Below are positions 57,870 through 64,000 of a stretch of 64,000 nt of DNA, in pieces. The translations under genes and the position numbers were made by a program. The stretch is taken from the NCBI RefSeq assembly GCF_015767245.1, contig NZ_JADOTV010000001.1, positions 248,001 through 312,000 on the forward strand. Direction: 5' to 3'. Under the pieces are notes generated by a model. It searched no databases. It was not told the origin of the DNA and worked only from the letters and a program-made list of their open reading frames with translations. How positions within the stretch are numbered: the first letter of the stretch is position 1; the number at the start of each line of letters is the position of its first letter. This stretch comes from Aureivirga sp. CE67. GTDB lineage: Bacteria; Bacteroidota; Bacteroidia; Flavobacteriales; Flavobacteriaceae.

Positions 57870-59129
57870 ATGAAAAATAAACGGAATGCTTTTAGGAAAC
57901 TTACCATACTTTTTATTGGATTATTTTTTCTAAATCAATTTTCAAGTTTTGCTAAAACCATTGAAGTTTGCGAGTCTTGTGAGAATAAAAGTATAAAAGA
58001 AGCTGTTGCTATTTCGGAAGCAAATGATACTATTTTGGTAAAAAAAGGAACGTATCATGAATATAATATTGTCGTAGATAAACCGCTGACAATTATCGGA
58101 GAAAATTATCCAATAATTGATGGTGATTTAAAAGGAGAAATTATCACTGTAATTTCAGATAACGTTACGATTGACGGGCTTTTTATTATCAATGTAGGAA
58201 CAAGTTATACGGAAGATTATGCAGCAATTCGAGTTCGAAGAAGTAAGAACTTTTTGATTCAAAATGTTGTTTTAGAAAGACTTTTCTTCGGAATTTATTT
58301 AGAAAAATCTAGAGATGGTAGAGTTTATCACAATAAAATAATTGGAGATGCAAAAGAGGAATATAATTCAGGAAATGGAATCCAATTATGGTATTGTAAG
58401 AATATAGAAATCGAGCATAATTTTATAGAACATGTTCGTGATGGAATTTACTTAGAATTCTCTGATTTCTGTACCATAAAAAATAATGTAAGTACACTAA
58501 ATGTTCGTTACGGATTGCATTTTATGTTTTCGAATGATGATAGTTATGAAGACAATACTTTTGAAAAAAATGGAGCTGGAGTTGCGGTAATGTTTTCCAA
58601 ACGAATCAAAATGTTGAACAATTCTTTTAGGGAAAATTGGGGTTCTGCTTCTTATGGTTTATTGTTGAAAGAAATCAATGATGCAGAAATTTCAGGAAAT
58701 ACTTTTGAAGAAAATACCATTGGAATCAACATTGAAGGATCCAACAGAGTTTTATATGAAAAGAATACTTTCTTGCAAAATGGTTGGGCTATCAAAGTTC
58801 GTGGAGCTTGTTATACCAATACTTTTACCAAAAATAATTTCTTATACAATTCTTTCGATGTTGCATATAACAGTAAAGTAAACGACAATGTTTTTGATAA
58901 AAATTATTGGAGTAATTATACTGGTTATGATTTGAATAAAGATGGAATTGGAGATGTTCCTTATCGTCCTGTGAAGTTGTTTTCTTATATCGTAAACGAA
59001 ACTCCAGAAACGATTGTTTTACTAAGAAGTTTATTCATTGATTTGATTGATTTCTCAGAAAAAGTTTCGCCAATATTCACTCCAGATAATTTAGTAGATA
59101 AAAACCCTCTAATACGAAAAATGCCATGA
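57870..59129 (+). CDS. nosD: NosD periplasmic copper-processing protein
   Basis: The ATG at 57870 (MKNKRNAFRKLTILFIGLFF) gives 419 residues with a signal peptide cut near AKTIEVCESC. The protein is a parallel beta-helix of CASH/Nos type: FLIQNVVLERLFFGIYLEKS, IEIEHNFIEHVRDGIYLEF, CTIKNNVSTLNVRYGLHFMF, and EDNTFEKNGAGVAVMFSK, with closing NYWSNYTGYDLNKDGIGDVP and YRPVKLFSYIV. NosD works with the NosFY ABC transporter in the maturation of NosZ copper centres. The stop overlaps the nosF start by 4 bp. Confidence 0.95.
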   Translation: MKNKRNAFRKLTILFIGLFFLNQFSSFAKTIEVCESCENKSIKEAVAISEANDTILVKKGTYHEYNIVVDKPLTIIGENYPIIDGDLKGEIITVISDNVTIDGLFIINVGTSYTEDYAAIRVRRSKNFLIQNVVLERLFFGIYLEKSRDGRVYHNKIIGDAKEEYNSGNGIQLWYCKNIEIEHNFIEHVRDGIYLEFSDFCTIKNNVSTLNVRYGLHFMFSNDDSYEDNTFEKNGAGVAVMFSKRIKMLNNSFRENWGSASYGLLLKEINDAEISGNTFEENTIGINIEGSNRVLYEKNTFLQNGWAIKVRGACYTNTFTKNNFLYNSFDVAYNSKVNDNVFDKNYWSNYTGYDLNKDGIGDVPYRPVKLFSYIVNETPETIVLLRSLFIDLIDFSEKVSPIFTPDNLVDKNPLIRKMP

Positions 59130-59836
59130 TAGAAGTTAGAGATTTACACAAGAAATTCGCAAAAAATAGGGTTTTACAAGGTGTAGAACTTTCTATTCCT
59201 AAAGGTGGAATTTTCACCGTTCTTGGACCAAATGGTTCTGGAAAAACAACTTTGATTAAATCCATTCTAGGAATGGTAATTCCAGACAAAGGAACTATCG
59301 AAGTTTTTGAACAAAATATTAAAAATAATGCTGCCTATAGAAATCAGATTAATTATTTACCACAAATTGCCAATTTCCCGAGTAATTTAAAAGTAAAGGA
59401 ATTAATCCGAATGATTAAAGATTTAAGAAAAGATAGCGCAGATGAGAAAGAATTAATCGCTCTTTTCAAACTAGAGCCCTTTCTGAATAAAAAACTCGGA
59501 AACTTATCTGGAGGAACAAAACAAAAAGTAAATTTAGTTTTGACTTTTATGTTTGATAGTCCATTAATTATTCTGGACGAGCCAACTACAGGATTAGATC
59601 CGATTGCGCTTTTACACCTGAAAGAGCTGATTAATAAAGAAAAAGCGAAAGGAAAAACAATTATGATCACAAGTCATATTATGAGTTTTGTAGAAGATGT
59701 TTCAGACGAAATTGTTTTCCTTTTAGAAGGTGTTATTTATTTCAAAGGATCAATTCAGGCCTTGAAAGAAAAAACACAACAAGAAGATTTTGAACACGCA
59801 ATAGCAACCATTTTAACAGATAATCATCATGCTTAA
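59126..59836 (+). CDS. nosF: NosF ABC transporter ATP-binding protein
   Basis: The 236-residue cytoplasmic ATPase has Walker A in LGPNGSGKTTLIKS, a Q-loop in INYLPQIANFP, the signature LSGGTKQKVNL, Walker B in PLIILDEPTTGLDP and the His switch in MITSHIMSFV. It pairs with NosY to form the transporter that supports NosZ copper-sulfide centre assembly with NosD. It overlaps nosD by 4 bp and nosY by 8 bp, so translation of the three is coupled. Confidence 0.96.
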   Translation: MIEVRDLHKKFAKNRVLQGVELSIPKGGIFTVLGPNGSGKTTLIKSILGMVIPDKGTIEVFEQNIKNNAAYRNQINYLPQIANFPSNLKVKELIRMIKDLRKDSADEKELIALFKLEPFLNKKLGNLSGGTKQKVNLVLTFMFDSPLIILDEPTTGLDPIALLHLKELINKEKAKGKTIMITSHIMSFVEDVSDEIVFLLEGVIYFKGSIQALKEKTQQEDFEHAIATILTDNHHA

Positions 59837-60611
59837 GATATTAAAATATAGTTTTTTTGACCTGATACGAAGCAGATGGAGTTATGTGTATTTCGCATTT
59901 TATCTGTTATTAGGTTTTGTTTTATTGTTTTTGAATAACGATTTATCAAAAGCAATCATCACATTAATGAATGTGATCATCATGCTTGTACCACTTATCG
60001 GAACTATTTTCGGAGTGATGTATTTTTATAATTCCAAAGAATTCACAGAATTACTTTTAGCACAACCACTAAAACGAACATCCATTTTTGTTGGGCAATA
60101 TCTTGGGGTTGCAATTTCTTTAGCTTTAAGTTTAGCTTTAGGTTTAGGAATTCCGTTCGCTATTTATGGATTATTTGCCTCCACAGCAATTTGGAATTTT
60201 ACCTTATTACTCGTTACGGGAGTATTTTTAACCTTCATATTCACAGCTTTGGCTTTCAACATTGCACTTTCTAATGAAAATAAAATCAAAGGATTCGGGT
60301 ATGCAATTTTGATGTGGTTATTCTTAGCTGTGATATATGATGGGATATTTTTGATTTCTTTAATCATTTTTCAAGACTATCCGCTTGACAAACTATCCTT
60401 AGGAATGTCGATGCTAAACCCAATCGATTTGTCTAGGATTCTAATTTTACTAAAATTAGATATATCTGCACTTCTTGGTTATACTGGAGCAATTTTCAAA
60501 AAATTCTTCGGTTCCAACTTTGGAGTAATTATTTCTTTTTTAATGTTATTTATCTGGGTTGCATTGCCGATTTTGAGGATAGTTTTCAAAGCGAAGAAAA
60601 AAGATTTTTAG
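59829..60611 (+). CDS. nosY: NosY ABC transporter permease
   Basis: The 260-residue inner membrane protein has about six hydrophobic segments. The early part (LIRSRWSYVYFAFYLLLGFV) and the phrase YFYNSKEFTELLLAQPLKRT match the ABC-2 type permease NosY. It forms the membrane part of the NosFY transporter. It overlaps nosF by 8 bp and ends the nos operon before a bidirectional terminator. Confidence 0.93.
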   Translation: MLKILKYSFFDLIRSRWSYVYFAFYLLLGFVLLFLNNDLSKAIITLMNVIIMLVPLIGTIFGVMYFYNSKEFTELLLAQPLKRTSIFVGQYLGVAISLALSLALGLGIPFAIYGLFASTAIWNFTLLLVTGVFLTFIFTALAFNIALSNENKIKGFGYAILMWLFLAVIYDGIFLISLIIFQDYPLDKLSLGMSMLNPIDLSRILILLKLDISALLGYTGAIFKKFFGSNFGVIISFLMLFIWVALPILRIVFKAKKKDF

Positions 60612-60680
60612 TTTATAAAACCTATTTTATAGTTTGATTTATTTTATTTTCTGATAACATTCAGAAAGACTGGTGCGAAA

Positions 60681-60718
60681 ATAGTCTGAAACTTTCGGGT
60701 TTCAGACTATTTTTATTT
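60681..60718. terminator. Bidirectional terminator ending the nos operon
   Basis: Perfect 12-bp inverted repeat ATAGTCTGAAAC / GTTTCAGACTAT, loop TTTCGG, followed by T-rich sequence, between nosY (+) and the convergent gene. Confidence 0.85.
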
Positions 60719-61867
60719 TTAAAACTTCGTTGCTGGAGTCGCATCTTGAATAATTACAATTGCATCATAACCTTCAATAAACTTTTTAAATCTAGGATTT
60801 TCTAAAGCAGAGAATTCTGGAGTATTCGTGATTTTACTCAAATCAACGTACGTATATTTTGAATCAAAAACATCATAAAAATATTCCATCTGTTTTATTT
60901 TCTGAAGTGTTGTATTAGGCATAACTTTCAAGGGGCTTCCAGTTTCTCCTGTAATACAAATCACTGCTAAATGAAAAGATTTTTTCTTATTTTCTTTTGC
61001 ATATTCAAACATTTGCTGCCCGATATCTTCGTTTTTATTACAATGATTTGCCCCAAAACGAAATAAAACCTTTTTACGATTAATGTGTTCCTTATAGTTA
61101 TTTTTCAAATTCAATTTTAAATCTGAAACTCTCATTTCATGACTTTTTGCCCCACCTCTATAGATATTATTACTTCGATCTAATTTTTCAAAAAAAGAAT
61201 TTTCCATTTTTTCTTTTTTCATATAATCATAATCCTTCACAAAAGTTTCTGAAATCAAATAAGGCATCGCTTGTTCTCCTTTAATCATTTTATCAAAACC
61301 TTGCTCCCAATTTTTAATTACAGTAGCATAAAAATCTTGAAGTTTCTCATCACTCGCATTTTCCTTATGATATCTATAAAGTGTAATATCACTCAAAGCT
61401 GAAATTTGATCTAAACCTAGAAAATCTACTTTGTTTTTAATTAAATTTTTCAAAAGCTGAAAATCTTCTTTATGCGAATAAAAAGAAATATTATTTCCAT
61501 TTTCTTTTAACCAAACATTCAATTTATTTTCATCAGAATTTTCTATTTTTTCTTGTAAAACATCCGCCAGCATAGGCGAAACTTCCATCACAAAAGTTTT
61601 GTATTTTCCACGTTTTTGAACAGCATCAATAAATTCTGGAACCTCAGCATTAAAATGACTTTCACCAATCATAAAATAATCGGTTTCTTTTATTTTTTTC
61701 TCTAAGGTTTTCCAACCTTCTCCTTTGAATTTACCATCTGATTTTTTTTCAATTACAAAGCTATTTTCAAGGAGTAATTTTTTAAAATTTTCATTTTGAG
61801 CAAAAGTCAAAATTGGACACACTAAAATTGTAAGAAATAGTAGTCTTAAATAGTTGTTTTTATTCAT
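60719..61867 (-). CDS. Secreted EreA/ChaN-like protein of unknown substrate
   Basis: The 382-residue protein has a signal peptide (MNKNNYLRLLFLTILVCPIL, cut near AQNENF). The early motif DYFMIGESHFNAEVPEFIDA, then KYKTFVMEVSPMLADVLQEK, DFLGLDQISALSDITLYRYH, and the late RGGAKSHEMRV and LFRFGANHCNK are of the erythromycin-esterase-like/haem-binding (EreA/ChaN) type, in which 'GE.H' and 'H.' residues are the active site. The true substrate is not known, and many members are not resistance enzymes. It is periplasmic. It is convergent with nosY and shares its terminator. Confidence 0.6.
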   Translation of the reverse strand: MNKNNYLRLLFLTILVCPILTFAQNENFKKLLLENSFVIEKKSDGKFKGEGWKTLEKKIKETDYFMIGESHFNAEVPEFIDAVQKRGKYKTFVMEVSPMLADVLQEKIENSDENKLNVWLKENGNNISFYSHKEDFQLLKNLIKNKVDFLGLDQISALSDITLYRYHKENASDEKLQDFYATVIKNWEQGFDKMIKGEQAMPYLISETFVKDYDYMKKEKMENSFFEKLDRSNNIYRGGAKSHEMRVSDLKLNLKNNYKEHINRKKVLFRFGANHCNKNEDIGQQMFEYAKENKKKSFHLAVICITGETGSPLKVMPNTTLQKIKQMEYFYDVFDSKYTYVDLSKITNTPEFSALENPRFKKFIEGYDAIVIIQDATPATKF

Positions 61868-62116
61868 TTTTTAGGTATTAAGTTTATATATTTAAATATA
61901 GTCTTAAAAACAAGTTACTTATAAATACTTTTTTAACACATTTTAAACTTTATTATGACTTACATTTTAAACCAAAACCAATACTTTTTATTTCAATCCT
62001 CTTTCATTTAATGATTTTTATATTTAAATTTAAGGTACTTATTTAGTACAACCTCATTTTATTTACACATTGTCTTATCGAAATATTTCGATTTTCTTTT
62101 ATATAATTTAAATGAG

Positions 62117-63466
62117 ATGAAGATGCATGTTGATTTTGAGAAAATAAATTATCTAAAAAAAGTAATTTCTCTACTCTTATTATTTTTTATAATCACACCA
62201 ATATTTGCACAACAAAAAAAGAAAAATCCTTTTGAATTCTTTCTAGATTCAGAGCATAAACGTTGGGTAAAGATTGGAATGTATACACAATTCTGGGGAA
62301 GATATATTGATCTAAACCCTGGAAGTGCTATTGATGGTATAGAAAAGAAAGATATTTGGGATATTTCTATTCGTCGTTTTCGTCTTGGAGCACAAATGCA
62401 AGCTACTGATAAATTGTTTTTTGTTTTAAATTTTGGAACAAATAATATCAATCAAAATCTAAGAAAAGGAGCTAGTTTAAATATTCTTGATTTAAATGTC
62501 ACTTATGAACTTAATGATTATTTTAATGTAGGTTTAGGAAAATCTAATTGGGATGGTTTATCTCGTTACACTTCTAGTAGTACGAGTTCTTTAATTGTTA
62601 GTGATGCGATTTCTGTTACGGTTCCCGTAAATGGTGTTTTAGATGATTCGGACAGAGAATTGAATGTTTTCTTTAAAGGAAAAGTAAAAAAACTAGATTA
62701 TCGTTTGGCACTTTCTAAAGGTTTTTACACAGATAACGAATTTGAAAATGAACCAAACCCTATTGGAAATATTGCGAATTTCACAGATACTAAATCTAGA
62801 TTTAAACTTTCCGGTTATTTCAAATATGAATTTTTAGACCAAGAAAGTAATAAAACTGCAACAAGTCCTGGAACGTATTTAGGTTCTAAAAACATTATGA
62901 GTCTTGGAGCTGGTTTTAGTCATTTGGGAGATGGACTTTGGTATTATAATAACGATAGACATATCACTTATGTAGACATGCAACTTTTTGCTGTAGATTT
63001 CTTTTTAGATTATGTGGTAAATAAAAGAAAAAATGCGGTTTTCACTTCTTATTTGGCTTTTTTCAATTATGATTTTGGTCCAAATTATGTTCGAAGTGTC
63101 GCTGTGAATAATCCTGTAAATTCAAGTTTAGGAAATGTTACGCTGAACGGAAGTGGAAATGCCTTCCCAGTGATTGGAACAGGAAATACTGTCTTTACTC
63201 AATTTGGTTTTCTAATACCAAATAAAAATTATCCAAACCAAAAACAACAGCTACAACCATATGTAAATTTTCAATTTTCAGACTTTGAATATCTAGCGGA
63301 TGAAATGATTTATTTTGATTTTGGAATTAATTGGTTAATCAATAAACATAATTCAAAATTTACTCTAAACTTTCAGAATCGACCAATTTTTGTTGAAAGA
63401 AATAATGAACGTGTGGAAGATGAAAGAAAATGGAGTGTTTTGCTTCAATATCAATTTAAAATTTAA
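62117..63466 (+). CDS. Outer membrane porin (phosphate-selective porin O/P-like)
   Basis: The 449-residue protein has a signal peptide (hydrophobic ISLLLLFFIITPIFA near residues 18-32). An earlier choice of ATG at 62123 is possible. The mature part starts QKKKNPFEFFLDSEHKRW and forms a beta-barrel: VKIGMYTQFWGRYIDLNPG, WDISIRRFRLGAQMQATDKL, FNVGLGKSNWDGLSRYTSSS, YVNFQFSDFEYLAD and a final VLLQYQFKI. The 'IRRFRLG...A.DKLFFVLNFG' layout recalls Bacteroidota OprP/OprO-like porins. The substrate is unknown. The 249-nt upstream region is AT-rich with no recognised promoter. Confidence 0.75.
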   Translation: MKMHVDFEKINYLKKVISLLLLFFIITPIFAQQKKKNPFEFFLDSEHKRWVKIGMYTQFWGRYIDLNPGSAIDGIEKKDIWDISIRRFRLGAQMQATDKLFFVLNFGTNNINQNLRKGASLNILDLNVTYELNDYFNVGLGKSNWDGLSRYTSSSTSSLIVSDAISVTVPVNGVLDDSDRELNVFFKGKVKKLDYRLALSKGFYTDNEFENEPNPIGNIANFTDTKSRFKLSGYFKYEFLDQESNKTATSPGTYLGSKNIMSLGAGFSHLGDGLWYYNNDRHITYVDMQLFAVDFFLDYVVNKRKNAVFTSYLAFFNYDFGPNYVRSVAVNNPVNSSLGNVTLNGSGNAFPVIGTGNTVFTQFGFLIPNKNYPNQKQQLQPYVNFQFSDFEYLADEMIYFDFGINWLINKHNSKFTLNFQNRPIFVERNNERVEDERKWSVLLQYQFKI

Positions 63467-63918
63467 TCTTTATAAATTATTAACCATATTAAAGCGTGTT
63501 TTTATTTATTCATCAATACTACAGATATCATTTAATATAAAAAAGATTCTATAGAAATCTTAGTGGGAAATTTCAAAATAGCGCTGTTTGGAATTTATCA
63601 TTAATTCAACATAAAAACTACTTACTGTTTATCATCAAAAATTAATTAAGAGCACCTTAAAATAGTTTCATAAAAAAAACTATATTTGGTGAAAAAAATA
63701 AATGATATCTTGAATAAATTACATTTAAAATTGCTTAAAATATAATTCTCTATTCTAATAAGTAAATTTCTTAATTGAATTAATACTTATCTAAAAATAT
63801 ATCAAAATTGTTTTTTAGCTTATGAAAAGTAGCTTTTCAATATATAATATTGCTTAAAAGGGGAAACAAATTCTTAACGAAATATACTATTAATTCATTA
63901 TTTTAAAAAATAAATTTT
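63467..63918. other. 452-nt AT-rich gap before a secreted-protein gene
   Basis: No gene is seen. A promoter-like TATATTTG occurs at 63681-63688 on the plus strand, about 230 bp before the next ATG, without a clear -33 TTG; nothing else stands out. Confidence 0.3.
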
Positions 63919-64000
63919 ATGAAAAAACTATTAATTTTTTCTTTGCTTATTATTTCAAATTTTGTTCTAGCACAATCCGAGTCTACAACAAATTTAACCG
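63919..64000 (+). CDS. Secreted protein, N-terminus only (continues past window)
   Basis: An ATG starts a clear signal peptide (MKKLLIFSLLIISNFVLAQ) followed by SESTTNLT at the window edge. The cleavage site would be after VLA. Nothing else can be said about the product. Confidence 0.7.
   Translation, partial: MKKLLIFSLLIISNFVLAQSESTTNLT

Noticed and set aside
60719-61867. Erythromycin resistance gene
   Set aside because: The protein resembles the EreA-like superfamily only at short motifs; many members are not resistance enzymes and the context gives no support.
1-64000. tRNA or rRNA genes
   Set aside because: No intergenic stretch showed a cloverleaf with CCA end context or rRNA-like sequence on reading; a covariance search would be needed to exclude a missed small RNA.

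Overview
The window is an AT-rich stretch of a Bacteroidota chromosome, almost certainly from the family Flavobacteriaceae. The evidence is: a PorQ gene and several very large surface proteins with type IX secretion (T9SS) type A and type B C-terminal sorting domains; a GLPGLI protein beside a CarboxypepD_reg-like outer membrane receptor; a DUF6095 membrane protein; type B ribosomal protein L31; and promoters of the Bacteroidota form TAnnTTTG. The genus cannot be decided from what is visible. No rRNA, tRNA, CRISPR array, transposase gene or prophage was seen.

Layout. 0-4.5 kb: the C-terminal part of a PIG-L-type deacetylase, a 40-residue membrane protein and a sodium:solute symporter in one tight operon, then two small conserved genes on the minus strand. 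4.5-13.2 kb: a 1443-residue T9SS type B adhesin-like protein, a LytTR/LytS-type two-component pair, a membrane-anchored protein and an MFS transporter. 13.2-24 kb: a tandemly duplicated lipoprotein locus, an outer membrane protein, htpG, small lipoproteins, a DinB-like protein, and an operon with a glycosyltransferase, murQ, DUF6095 and an ATP-grasp protein. 24-38 kb: a 1970-residue T9SS type A protein built from fibronectin III and jellyroll-like modules, yidC, pepD, and a leucine-rich-repeat T9SS protein. 37.8-49.5 kb: porQ-cmk, a rhodanese, DUF4268, an outer membrane receptor with GLPGLI, a LOG-like protein, a CYTH protein, a beta-helix lipoprotein, glutaminyl cyclase and L31.

49.6-60.7 kb is the most coherent system: a nitrous oxide respiration island. 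It has a small Cys-rich membrane protein, a Met/His-rich double YtkA-like lipoprotein, a NosA/OprC-type copper receptor, then cytochrome c, nosZ (clade II, Sec/lipoprotein type), a NosB-like membrane protein, nosL, nosD, nosF and nosY. The two transcription units carry near-identical CRP/FNR-type palindromes (TATGA-N6-TCATA), each placed exactly 29.5 bp upstream of a TAnnTTT promoter core. This suggests one anoxia-responsive regulator switches on N2O reduction and the copper supply it needs. Beyond it lie an EreA-like secreted protein, a porin and the start of another secreted protein.

The intergenic DNA is rich in short non-coding repeats: five copies of a CCCCTCTYRAGAGGGG palindrome (one split by a 157-bp element with inverted ends and a target duplication), an inverted pair of about 129 bp, a pair of about 140-bp hairpin elements, a long-hairpin element with a shortened copy, and REP-like hairpins. 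These repeats, and the 632-bp tandem duplication at 14-15.3 kb, are the main signs of genome plasticity here.
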